A DNA stretch of 11,455 nt from NCBI GenBank assembly GCA_904502265.1, contig CAJGDT010000036.1, positions 1 to 11,455 on the forward strand. Reading direction: 5' to 3'. The first letter of the stretch is position 1; every line of letters starts with the position of its first letter. The notes under the pieces were generated by a model, which was given only the letters and a program-made list of their open reading frames with translations, ran no database searches and was not told where the DNA came from. This document shows, piece by piece, positions 1 through 6,685 of the stretch. The position numbers and the translations under genes are program-made. The stretch comes from an uncultured Barnesiella sp. (lineage in GTDB: Bacteria; Bacteroidota; Bacteroidia; Bacteroidales; Barnesiellaceae_A).

Positions 1-1416
1 GATAGCAAGCGTGAATATTTCTACTTGGCTATGAACAAGCGTACCGATGGCAGTGACGTGCTCGATAAGACGCTCTACCTTGCCGACGAAAATGGCAACG
101 TACTGCGCACCATCAAGCCCGAGGAGGGTAATGAGATTGAGTTCTCGAGTGGCGATATATTTGACTATAACACAGCCTACCCCAAGATGGTGTTGTCATT
201 CTATAATGGTGAGAAGGATGCCTTTGAACTTCAATACTTCAACCTTCCCTTCGATACCTTTACAAGTGGCGGTGATGGCTCGCAAGACAATCCTTATGTC
301 ATAACAACTCCCGGTGAGTTGGCTCAAATGCATAACTACGTCAATGCCAACTTTGTACTAGGTAATGATATTGATATGAGTCAATATTCTCGCCCCTATA
401 TAGCACCAGTTGAGTTTATGGGCTCGTTTGATGGTAACAACTACTTCATATCAAATATTCAACTCAACCGCTCGGGCTTGTTTGACCATTTACATCATGC
501 CATTATCAAAAATGTGCAACTCCAATCGCCTTCATTATACATAGGAGAAAATGCAATAGATATGGGCGTATTAGCCAATAGTTCGCTCGATGCCACAATT
601 GAGAATGTGCATATCTACGATGCCTATATTTACGGTAAGGCAGGTAATGTTAATTATGTAGGAGGCTTGGTTGGTAATACCTTTGGTACTACAATCAATG
701 CTGTATCGATGTTGCGTGCTTTCGACCTATATTCTATCGATAATTTTGGTGGTATTGTAGGTTCTCTCGAATCAAGTAGTGTAAATGCGGCAGTTGCAAC
801 CGGTGAGATCGATTTTTGTACAAATTTTGGTGGTATTGCATCGAGTGTAGATGCAAAAAGTTCTATCAGTAATGCTCACACTGATTTTGCAGTACTCCTA
901 CCCTATACATCGGCAGGTATAGCTGCTAAATCAAGTGGTATCGTTGAATATTGTTACACAACAAGCTATGCTTATGGAGAGTTAGATGAATTGAATTATC
1001 CCAACCATGATTATAAAGATATGGTCTATACCAATAATGATGGTACAGTGAACGGCTGTGTTGGAGGCGAATCAATCAAGAATGAAAGTCGTCAATTCTT
1101 CGAGGCTCTCGGATTTGCATATGGCAATAGCTACGATGCTCCTTGGATGGGTGAAGGCGTTCCTGTCCTTTACTTCGAAAACGAGCGTAATAGTACTCCT
1201 ACTATCGAGACTGTAGAGAGTGGTATTCTATTCAACGGAACGACTGTAGTTGTTACCGATGCTCACAGTATTGCATTGTACAATATGCAAGGTCAACTTG
1301 TTGTAACTACACAAGGCACAACACTCGATGTAAGCCATATTGCCAATGGTATATATGTTGTATTTGCAAGCAACAATCAAGGAGTTCTACACACACGCAA
1401 GGTTGTAGTGCGATAA
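1..1416 (+). CDS. Secreted GLUG-repeat protein with T9SS C-terminal sorting domain (5' end outside window)
   Basis: The frame is open from base 1 and no convincing start is visible, so the N-terminus and any signal peptide lie upstream; 471 residues are seen. After about 85 residues of unrecognised beta-rich sequence, a GLUG-type region begins at about base 270: a Gly/Asp-rich segment 'SGGDGSQDNPYVITT', then 'ELAQMHNYVNANFVLGNDID' and 'GSFDGNNYFISN'. GLUG-like repeats follow near bases 661 (GGLVGN), 748 (GGIVGS), 829 (GGIASS) and 910 (SAGIAA), spaced about 27-30 codons. The last 60 or so residues (LYNMQGQLV, then DVSHIANGIYVV and a final RKVVVR) match the T9SS type A sorting domain pattern. 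In that family the domain directs export through the outer membrane and is usually removed on secretion. GLUG proteins are surface or adhesin-like; the ligand here is unknown. An export role is well supported by the C-terminus; an adhesive role is inference. Confidence 0.85.
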   Translation, partial: DSKREYFYLAMNKRTDGSDVLDKTLYLADENGNVLRTIKPEEGNEIEFSSGDIFDYNTAYPKMVLSFYNGEKDAFELQYFNLPFDTFTSGGDGSQDNPYVITTPGELAQMHNYVNANFVLGNDIDMSQYSRPYIAPVEFMGSFDGNNYFISNIQLNRSGLFDHLHHAIIKNVQLQSPSLYIGENAIDMGVLANSSLDATIENVHIYDAYIYGKAGNVNYVGGLVGNTFGTTINAVSMLRAFDLYSIDNFGGIVGSLESSSVNAAVATGEIDFCTNFGGIASSVDAKSSISNAHTDFAVLLPYTSAGIAAKSSGIVEYCYTTSYAYGELDELNYPNHDYKDMVYTNNDGTVNGCVGGESIKNESRQFFEALGFAYGNSYDAPWMGEGVPVLYFENERNSTPTIETVESGILFNGTTVVVTDAHSIALYNMQGQLVVTTQGTTLDVSHIANGIYVVFASNNQGVLHTRKVVVR

Positions 1417-1437
1417 AAGAAAAATTTTATATAAAAT

Positions 1438-1479
1438 AAAAATCCGGTCACATGCTTATGCGTGCGACCGGATTTTTTT
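1438..1479 (+). terminator. Intrinsic terminator of the GLUG/T9SS gene
   Basis: A 12-bp stem pairs 1438-1449 with 1466-1477 (core ATCCGGTC/GACCGGAT). It continues, after one A-C mismatch, as a 5-bp inner stem closed by a TTAT loop. A run of seven T at 1473-1479 follows the GC core. The hairpin starts 22 bases after the stop codon. The A-rich 5' flank makes it partly symmetrical, but no gene on the minus strand ends here. Confidence 0.9.
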
Positions 1480-1481
1480 GC

Positions 1482-1489
1482 TACTTTTG
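1482..1489 (+). promoter_or_regulatory. Possible -7 box for the YqaE/Pmp3 gene
   Basis: TACTTTTG matches the Bacteroidota -7 consensus TAnnTTTG and lies just after the preceding terminator, 69 bases before the start codon of the small membrane gene. No TTG-type -33 element sits at the expected 17-23 base spacing, since that stretch is the terminator stem. The call rests on the -7 match and position only. Confidence 0.35.
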
Positions 1490-1558
1490 TCATGGACACA
1501 CAGCAAAGTCAATGTCCGACAAATAAACTGATTGTTGATACTTTAATATAGTTGTAAT

Positions 1559-1723
1559 ATGTCTTGTTTCAGAGTACTATTGTGTATTATATTTCCCCCT
1601 CTTGCGGTATTGGACAAAGGTTGTGGCTCAATAGCTATTGTCACTATACTCACATTGTGCGCTTGGATACCGGGTGTTATAGGAGCATTGGTTATACTCA
1701 ATAACAATAACCCGAAGACGTAA
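1559..1723 (+). CDS. YqaE/Pmp3 family small membrane protein
   Basis: A 54-residue ORF from ATG at 1559 to TAA at 1721-1723. The product starts MSCFRVLLCIIFPPLAVLDK, followed by a Gly-Cys-Gly-Ser turn and a second hydrophobic stretch containing 'LTLCAWIPGVIGALVIL', ending NNNNPKT. This is the layout of the YqaE/Pmp3 family: two transmembrane helices (about residues 4-18 and 24-47), a PPLAV motif in the first, and a W/YIPG motif in the second. Family members are tiny inner-membrane proteolipids, linked in yeast and plants to membrane potential and salt stress; the bacterial role is poorly defined. No Shine-Dalgarno sequence is evident and the leader is A/T-rich. It stands alone between a terminator and a convergent NYN gene. 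The family match is by eye but the motifs are distinctive. Confidence 0.87.
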   Translation: MSCFRVLLCIIFPPLAVLDKGCGSIAIVTILTLCAWIPGVIGALVILNNNNPKT

Positions 1724-1755
1724 GATTAAGTTCTTTACTCAATCTCTTTCTATTT
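1724..1755 (+). terminator. Weak candidate terminator after the YqaE/Pmp3 gene
   Basis: GATTAAGT at 1724-1731 and ACTCAATC at 1737-1744 pair with one A-C mismatch around a TCTTT loop. A T-rich stretch (TCTTTCTATTTATTT) follows from 1745. The stem is A/T-rich and weak. Read on the minus strand the mismatch becomes a G-U pair but no T-run follows, so it mainly suits the + strand gene. Confidence 0.35.
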
Positions 1756-2361
1756 ATTTACATGAGTGCATAGCTGTTTTACAAGATTATGGTTTTGGGC
1801 CATCTGTTCAGCTATGTCTATATGTAATGTAGCTTCCTCCTTTAGCAGTCTTGATATGCCGGTAGACGAGTCGAAATTTCCGGTGAGAAGTATTACGTTT
1901 ATCTTCATGGCCTTCAGCTTTCTGATAAGCATCTCATGGTCGGCATCACCGGTTATAAGTACAACATAGTCAAACTTGCGAATGGCTGCCAATTCGTATG
2001 CCTCAAGCGCATACCATACATCAATACCCTTTTCTATAACATTGCCGTCAATCTCGCGTAAATGCTTGTAGTGAAAGATTACATCATTGGCAATGAGTGT
2101 GTCTTCGAAATGCCTTTCGGAAAAGAGTAGATTCTTGGCATTTGCATCCGATGCACGATAACGACCTCTGAAGAAGTGACTCTCGGTTATATGACAACGA
2201 CTCTTGTCGATGCCACAATCTTCGGCTACTTTTGAGCGTATATATTGCATCAATTGTGTTACGTCAATTCGCATTGCGAGTGTCTGTGACAAACTTTTAT
2301 CTATCTTGGCATAGTATCCGCCATCTATAAACAGGCCTATTGATATAGTGTTGGTATTCAT
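1750..2361 (-). CDS. NYN-domain (DUF88/LabA-like) putative ribonuclease
   Basis: A 203-residue protein with the PIN-like NYN fold spread over its whole length. It begins with the hallmark strand 'SIGLFIDGGYY' (Asp13). 'KGIDVWYALEAYELA' (Asp114) lies in the middle. Then come 'FDYVVLITGDADHEMLIRKL' (Asp139 and Asp141) and 'INVILLTG'. These acidic residues correspond to the metal-binding site of NYN/PIN ribonucleases; the RNA target is unknown. No fused OST-HTH/LOTUS or other domain is present, so it is a single-domain version of ordinary length. The ATG at 2359-2361 is chosen because it lies just before the first conserved strand. The gene is convergent with the YqaE/Pmp3 gene, 26 bases away, and is monocistronic by layout. 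No toxin-antitoxin partner is seen beside it. Nuclease activity is inferred from the family. Confidence 0.9.
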   Translation of the reverse strand: MNTNTISIGLFIDGGYYAKIDKSLSQTLAMRIDVTQLMQYIRSKVAEDCGIDKSRCHITESHFFRGRYRASDANAKNLLFSERHFEDTLIANDVIFHYKHLREIDGNVIEKGIDVWYALEAYELAAIRKFDYVVLITGDADHEMLIRKLKAMKINVILLTGNFDSSTGISRLLKEEATLHIDIAEQMAQNHNLVKQLCTHVNK

Positions 2362-2394
2362 ATCTGCGATTTTATGTTACGGGTTAACTTCCTG

Positions 2395-2427
2395 CAAATT
2401 TAGCGTAAGGTGAGCGAAGAAAAGCAA
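2395..2427 (-). promoter_or_regulatory. Putative promoter of the NYN gene
   Basis: On the minus strand TAAATTTG (2402-2395) fits the -7 consensus TAnnTTTG. A TTG (2427-2425) lies 22 bases upstream, within the range usual for the Bacteroidota -33 element. The start codon is 33 bases beyond the -7 box, giving a leader of roughly 25-30 nt. Confidence 0.55.
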
Positions 2428-2452
2428 GATTACTTGTTTTTTCTACCTCACC
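2409..2452. repeat. 44-bp imperfect inverted repeat upstream of the NYN gene
   Basis: GGTGAG at 2409-2414 is complementary to CTCACC at 2447-2452. In the same register 2419-2428 pairs with 2433-2442 (eight Watson-Crick and two G-T pairs on the + strand) around an ATTA loop. The two stems are separated by a small internal mismatch region. The repeat overlaps the -33 element proposed for the NYN promoter. It has no adjoining T-run on either strand, so it is not a standard terminator. It could be an operator, or a leader hairpin if transcription starts from the upstream -7 box. Confidence 0.5.
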
Positions 2453-2467
2453 GCATCCTATATTCCA

Positions 2468-2475
2468 CAAATATA
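2468..2475 (-). promoter_or_regulatory. Second -7 box upstream of the NYN gene
   Basis: TATATTTG on the minus strand matches TAnnTTTG. No clear -33 TTG is placed at the right distance. If used, the transcript would carry the 44-nt inverted repeat in its leader before reaching the NYN start codon. Confidence 0.35.
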
Positions 2476-2493
2476 CGATTTATTTGGTTATAA

Positions 2494-2530
2494 TAAAAAC
2501 AGAGGCCACATCCACAAAGGATGCAGCCTC
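2494..2530 (-). terminator. Terminator of the gyrA-TPR transcription unit
   Basis: On the minus strand GAGGCTGCATCC (2530-2519) pairs with GGATGTGGCCTC (2513-2502) over 12 positions, two of them G-U, around a TTTGT loop. TGTTTTTATT follows. It lies 29 bases past the TPR stop codon. Confidence 0.9.
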
Positions 2531-2558
2531 GATTTGTTTTATTACTTATTACGGTCTA

Positions 2559-3833
2559 TTAGAAACCCATTTCCATTTCGATGAGTTTGAGATTCTTAGC
2601 ATCGTTGAGGTTGTAATAGATGCTACGGAGAGCTACCATGTACTCACGCTCGTTAGCGTCGATTTGGTGAGCTTTCTCGTAGTAAGGCAATGCTTGACGA
2701 TAAAGAGGAAGTACTTCTGCTTCTTTAGCGGCATTGAACTCAGCTGTGTTAGTAATCTTCTCGCTCAATTCGTTGTTTTTCTCAACGGCTTGGTTGAAGT
2801 ACATACGACCCATATTACCCAATGCAAGAGCAAAATTGGGTTGCATCTTGAGAGCCTTTTCAAAGCACTCAATAGCACCGTTTACGTCGCCTTGAGCCTC
2901 GAGGAGTTGACCTTTAACGTTCCACAACTCGGGATTTTCGGGATCGTTAGCAACTACTGCGTTCAAAACATCAATAGCTTTGTTGTAGTCATTGCTTGCA
3001 ATGTAGAGGTTGATAAGACGAAGGCTGTAGTAGTTCTCTTTTTGAGTGAAAGTGCTACCATCAGGGCGAGTAGCTACTACGTCGAGGTTCGAGAATAGTT
3101 CGTTACCTTCATTCAATGTAGCAATGAGGTTTGCTGTATCTTTAGCAGCTTCGTATTGACCAACGATGAATTTGTAAACGTTGTTTTGCTCATAACCATT
3201 ACCCTTTGCACGCAACAAAGCCTTCAATGTCAACTCATCGTCGCCAGAGTTAAGTGCAGCTAATGCTGCATTGTATTCGAGCATAGCATAGATTGAGTCG
3301 GCAGGCATATCCTTTGCAACGGGTGCCATGAAAGGAAGGTCACGAATTTCAATAAAGATGTTCCACATCTCATAGGCCTTCATGTACTCTTGGGCGTTGA
3401 AGTAGCGTACACCGGCATTGATGTAACCATCAGAGTTGGCCAACAAGTCTTTTTGGATGTTTTTGATGTATTTGGGTTTTACTTTACCCTTGGCATTGGG
3501 AAGAGTATCGAGAGCTACAGCCTTGCGGTAGTATTTGTAACCATTCTCGAGAGCGAGGTCCATTTCGGCCTCTTTAGCAGCCATACCAAATTGTGCTTGC
3601 TCGTTTTCTTTCTCATAGAAACGTTGCTCAATATTACCAGCTACATACCAAGCCTTGACATCTTCTGCCGATTCGCCTTCGAGAGCTTGTTTGATTGTAT
3701 TACGAGCTGTTTTGAAGTCGGGTTTCTCTGATTTTTTAGCCAAACTCCAAGCTTGATCAACAAGCGCTTTTTGACCAAATGAAAGTGTTGCAGAAAGAAG
3801 CAACAATGATGCAGTCAATAATGTTTTTTTCAT
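2559..3833 (-). CDS. Exported TPR-repeat protein downstream of gyrA
   Basis: A 424-residue protein with a clear signal peptide (MKK, then a Leu/Ala/Ser-rich core to about residue 18, with likely cleavage near SFG|QK), so it is probably periplasmic or envelope-associated. The remainder is helical. Recognisable tetratricopeptide repeats occupy about residues 266-298, 299-334 ('ENPELWNVKGQLLEAQGDVN', then 'GAIECFEKALKMQPN') and 335-394 (ending PYYEKAHQIDAN). Weaker helical pairs lie at about 40-110 and 130-250. TPRs bind other proteins and no catalytic motif is present, so the partner is unknown. The ATG is fixed by the signal peptide. The start codon is 36 bases after the gyrA stop with no terminator between, so it is probably co-transcribed with gyrA. 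From memory, a TPR protein next to gyrA recurs in Bacteroidales genomes; a neighbourhood comparison would test this. Confidence 0.88.
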   Translation of the reverse strand: MKKTLLTASLLLLSATLSFGQKALVDQAWSLAKKSEKPDFKTARNTIKQALEGESAEDVKAWYVAGNIEQRFYEKENEQAQFGMAAKEAEMDLALENGYKYYRKAVALDTLPNAKGKVKPKYIKNIQKDLLANSDGYINAGVRYFNAQEYMKAYEMWNIFIEIRDLPFMAPVAKDMPADSIYAMLEYNAALAALNSGDDELTLKALLRAKGNGYEQNNVYKFIVGQYEAAKDTANLIATLNEGNELFSNLDVVATRPDGSTFTQKENYYSLRLINLYIASNDYNKAIDVLNAVVANDPENPELWNVKGQLLEAQGDVNGAIECFEKALKMQPNFALALGNMGRMYFNQAVEKNNELSEKITNTAEFNAAKEAEVLPLYRQALPYYEKAHQIDANEREYMVALRSIYYNLNDAKNLKLIEMEMGF

Positions 3834-3869
3834 AATTTTCGTTGTTATAGTGTTACAATATTTAGACTA

Positions 3870-6410
3870 TTATTCATTTGTGGGGTTTAATGTTTCTTGC
3901 GAAGAAGTTGGTTGTTCGCCATTTTCGGGTGTAACAGTTTCAGTAGTCTCTTCGTTTTCGTCGGTTGCCGATAGTACCTTACATACCGATGCGATTTCGT
4001 CGTTGCGTTTCTCAAGGTTGATGATGCGCACACCTTGTGTGGCACGTCCCATTACACGCACATCGGCTACTTTCATACGCAAGGTAATACCCGATTTATT
4101 GATAATTACCAAGTCATTCTCGTCGGTTACATTTTTGATAGCAACTACTTTGCCTGTCTTGTCGGTAATCTTCATAGTCGCAACACCCTTACCACCACGG
4201 TTGGTGATTCGATAGTCTTCAGCAATAGAACGTTTACCATAACCTTGTTCCGAGATAACCATTACAGTCTCCTCTTGGAAGTTCTTGACAACAATCATGC
4301 CTACTGCAGCATCTTGACCGTCTTCGTCAAGGCGTATACCACGAACACCGGTAGCTACGCGACCCATTTCGCGTACAGTACTCTCGTGGAAGGTAATGGC
4401 ACGACCATTACGGTTGGCAATAACAAGGTGGCAATTGCCATCTGTGAGGCGTACATCGATGAGTTGATCACCCTCGAGGATGTTGATGGCGTTAACACCA
4501 TTTTGACGAGGACGCGAATAAGCCTCAAGTTTGGTTTTCTTGATAATACCGCTACGAGTACAGAATACAAGATTATGTGTAGTATTGTACTCGGGGTCTT
4601 GCAATTGTTTCACACGGATAAATGCATTGACTTTGTCATCCGACTCGATATTGAGCATGTTCTGAATAGCGCGACCCTTAGAGTTTTTAGCGCCCTCGGG
4701 TATCTCATATACCTTAAGCCAATAGCAACGTCCCTTTTGTGTAAAGAAGAGCATGTAGTTATGCATTGAAGCCGGATAGATGTACTCGATAAAGTCCTCA
4801 TCGCGCGTATCACTACCCTTTGCACCTACTCCACCACGACCTTGTGCACGGAACTCGGTAAGAGGTGTACGCTTGATATATCCCATGTGCGAAATGGTGA
4901 TAATCATTTCATCATCGGCATAGAAGTCCTCTGCATTAAACTCCTCACTTGCGTACACGATGTCGGTACGACGCTCATCGCCATACTTCTCTTTAATCTC
5001 ATTGAGTTCGTCTTTGATAACTTGCATACATACCTCATGGTTCGAGAGAATCTCTTTGAAGCGACGAATTGCCTCTTCAACTTGTTGGAATTCGGCGTGA
5101 AGTTTGTCTTGCTCAAGACCTGTGAGTTGACGCAAACGCATTTCGACGATTGCAGCAGCTTGCTTGTCACTAAGCGCGAAACGCTCCATCAATCGGGTAC
5201 GTGCTTGCTCGCCGTTTTGTGATGAGCGTATGATGGCAATAACTTCATCAATATTGTCGCTGGCAATGATAAGACCTTCGAGAATATGTGCACGTTCCTC
5301 GGCCTTTTCAAGATCAAACTGTGTGCGACGAATTACTACTTCATGACGGTGGTCGATGAAGGCTTGTAACAATTGCTTGAGGTTGAGCAATTGGGGACGA
5401 CCATTTACAAGTGCAATGTTGTTAACGCTGAAAGATGATTGCAAAGCAGTCATCTTGTAGAGCTTGTTGAGCACTACGCTGGCATTTGAGTCGCGCTTGA
5501 TGTCGATTACGATGCGCATACCGCTACGGTCACTCTCATCGTTAATGTTTGATATGCCATCGAGACGCTTTTCTTCAACAAGGTCGGCAATGTTTTTAAT
5601 GAGTTCGGCCTTGTTTACGCCATAAGGTATTTCGTTTACGATGATAGATTCGCGGTTACCATCGTTTTCAATTTCAGCTTTAGCGCGTACAATGATACGA
5701 CCACGGCCGGTCTCAAATGCATCCTTAACACCCGAGTAGCCATAGATGGTAGCACCGGTGGGAAAATCGGGAGCCTTAACATACTGCATTAAGTCAGAAA
5801 CCTCGGCCTCAGGGTTGTCAATAAGTGCAATTGATGCATTGATACACTCGGTAAGGTTGTGAGGAGGCATATTGGTAGCCATACCTACAGCAATACCCGA
5901 TGCTCCATTAACCAACAATTGGGGAATGCGTGTGGGTAATACGGTGGGTTCTTCAAGAGTATTATCGAAGTTGGCCGAGAAATCAACTGTTCGTTTATTG
6001 ATATCAGCAAGCATTTCTTCGGCTATACGTGAAAGTCGTGCCTCGGTGTAACGCATTGCTGCAGGTGAGTCACCGTCAATTGAACCAAAGTTACCTTGAC
6101 CATCAACCATACAATAGCGCAATGACCAATCTTGAGCCATGCGAGCAAGGGCAAAGTATACCGATGAGTCACCGTGAGGGTGATACTTACCGAGTACCTC
6201 ACCGACTATACGGGCACACTTTTTGTAAGGTTGATTGTGGGTATTATTGAGACGCTCCATTCCGTACAATATGCGACGGTGTACAGGCTTGAGACCATCT
6301 CTTACATCGGGCAAGGCACGAGCCACGATTACCGACATTGAATAGTCGATATATGATGATTGCATCACCTGCTCGATGTTTACTTTCTGAATTTTGTCTT
6401 GGTCTAACAT
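3870..6410 (-). CDS. gyrA: DNA gyrase subunit A
   Basis: An 846-residue, full-length GyrA: the DNA cleavage-religation subunit of type IIA topoisomerase, which with GyrB introduces negative supercoils. The N-terminal breakage-reunion domain (about 1-490) begins MLDQDKIQKVNIEQVMQSSY. It contains the quinolone-binding region (KYHPHGDSSVYF, residues 75-86) and the active-site tyrosine Y121 in AAMRYTEARL. Residues around 355-470 form the coiled-coil arm and dimer gate. The C-terminal beta-pinwheel (about 497-810) carries a GyrA-box-like QGRGGVGAKG at 523-532 and repeated blade motifs (NRNGRAI, NRGGKG, NKSGITL). This marks it as GyrA rather than ParC, although the box differs from the enterobacterial QRRGGKG. 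The last 30 or so residues are acidic and low in complexity. S82 matches E. coli S83, while E. coli D87 is replaced by F86. It is divergent from clpC; gyrB is not in the window. Confidence 0.98.
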   Translation of the reverse strand: MLDQDKIQKVNIEQVMQSSYIDYSMSVIVARALPDVRDGLKPVHRRILYGMERLNNTHNQPYKKCARIVGEVLGKYHPHGDSSVYFALARMAQDWSLRYCMVDGQGNFGSIDGDSPAAMRYTEARLSRIAEEMLADINKRTVDFSANFDNTLEEPTVLPTRIPQLLVNGASGIAVGMATNMPPHNLTECINASIALIDNPEAEVSDLMQYVKAPDFPTGATIYGYSGVKDAFETGRGRIIVRAKAEIENDGNRESIIVNEIPYGVNKAELIKNIADLVEEKRLDGISNINDESDRSGMRIVIDIKRDSNASVVLNKLYKMTALQSSFSVNNIALVNGRPQLLNLKQLLQAFIDHRHEVVIRRTQFDLEKAEERAHILEGLIIASDNIDEVIAIIRSSQNGEQARTRLMERFALSDKQAAAIVEMRLRQLTGLEQDKLHAEFQQVEEAIRRFKEILSNHEVCMQVIKDELNEIKEKYGDERRTDIVYASEEFNAEDFYADDEMIITISHMGYIKRTPLTEFRAQGRGGVGAKGSDTRDEDFIEYIYPASMHNYMLFFTQKGRCYWLKVYEIPEGAKNSKGRAIQNMLNIESDDKVNAFIRVKQLQDPEYNTTHNLVFCTRSGIIKKTKLEAYSRPRQNGVNAINILEGDQLIDVRLTDGNCHLVIANRNGRAITFHESTVREMGRVATGVRGIRLDEDGQDAAVGMIVVKNFQEETVMVISEQGYGKRSIAEDYRITNRGGKGVATMKITDKTGKVVAIKNVTDENDLVIINKSGITLRMKVADVRVMGRATQGVRIINLEKRNDEIASVCKVLSATDENEETTETVTPENGEQPTSSQETLNPTNE

Positions 6411-6461
6411 ATTATTTGTTTGTTATCTATTTGTTTTTCTATTACACACACCTTTCATCAT

Positions 6462-6484
6462 GCGCTTTTGCGCGCGTGCGCGTA
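6462..6484. other. GC-alternating tract and small hairpin in the gyrA leader
   Basis: TGCGCGCGTGCGCGTA at 6469-6484 is a perfect 16-bp alternation of pyrimidine and purine in an otherwise A/T-rich intergenic region. It overlaps a GCGC-TTTT-GCGC hairpin at 6462-6473. It lies between the putative gyrA -7 box and the start codon, within about the first 30 bases of the expected transcript. Such tracts can flip to Z-DNA under negative supercoiling; whether this one does is not shown by sequence. Confidence 0.5.
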
Positions 6485-6496
6485 GTTATTAGCGTA

Positions 6497-6504
6497 CAAA
6501 GATA
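6497..6504 (-). promoter_or_regulatory. Putative -7 box of gyrA
   Basis: TATCTTTG on the minus strand matches TAnnTTTG and stands 86 bases before the gyrA ATG, implying a leader of about 80 nt. The nearest upstream TTG is only 13 bases away, too close for a normal -33 element. The start codon is preceded by an A-rich leader without a Shine-Dalgarno sequence. Confidence 0.5.
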
Positions 6505-6617
6505 ATTATTTTTTGCTCAACTTGTCTGCGAATTATTGTTTTTTATAATTCTGGTTTTAAATTTTCGGCACACTATTTGTTTAATATGTAATAACGAATG
6601 ATATGTTTTTTATAGAG

Positions 6618-6633
6618 TTATATATGACAAAAA
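6618..6633 (+). promoter_or_regulatory. 16-base motif shared with the htpG upstream region (clpC copy)
   Basis: TTATATATGACAAAAA occurs here and, identically, at 9279-9294 before htpG. This copy begins 20 bases before the clpC -7 box, covering the region between -33 and -7 where no TTG -33 element is found. It could be a regulator site or an alternative promoter element for stress genes; the role is inference. Confidence 0.5.
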
Positions 6634-6637
6634 CTGC

Positions 6638-6645
6638 TACCTTTG
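6638..6645 (+). promoter_or_regulatory. Putative -7 box of clpC
   Basis: TACCTTTG matches TAnnTTTG and lies 40 bases before the clpC start codon, a normal distance. No TTG-type -33 element is present at 17-23 bases upstream. The box forms part of a dyad, GACAAA (6626-6631) and TTTGTC (6642-6647), spaced by 10 bases. Confidence 0.6.
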
Positions 6646-6668
6646 TCGCTTGAAAATGATAAAAGGTT

Positions 6669-6673
6669 AGGAG
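6669..6673 (+). promoter_or_regulatory. Shine-Dalgarno-like site of clpC
   Basis: AGGAG ends 12 bases before the ATG at 6686. It is the only recognisable Shine-Dalgarno-like sequence in front of a gene in this window, although the spacing is somewhat long. It supports the chosen clpC start. Confidence 0.45.
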
Positions 6674-6685
6674 AAAGAATATTAT

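Noticed and set aside
1492..1551. 19-codon ORF just before the YqaE/Pmp3 gene, as a possible leader peptide
   Set aside because: It begins only three bases after the candidate -7 box, so it would probably lie partly outside the transcript. It has no ribosome site and no attenuator-like codon run or hairpin.
2187..2197. GTTATATGACA inside the NYN gene, resembling the clpC/htpG motif
   Set aside because: It lacks two bases of the motif and the following A-run, and it lies within coding sequence, so it is best explained by chance.
2484..3098. Long + strand ORF opposite the TPR gene
   Set aside because: It is the antisense shadow of a convincing signal-peptide TPR protein and its start runs through the terminator hairpin. 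Its product has no recognisable family features.
6530..6551. Inverted repeat GAATTAT/ATAATTC upstream of gyrA
   Set aside because: Only seven A/T-rich base pairs with an 8-base spacer in A/T-rich DNA; this is expected by chance and has no other support.
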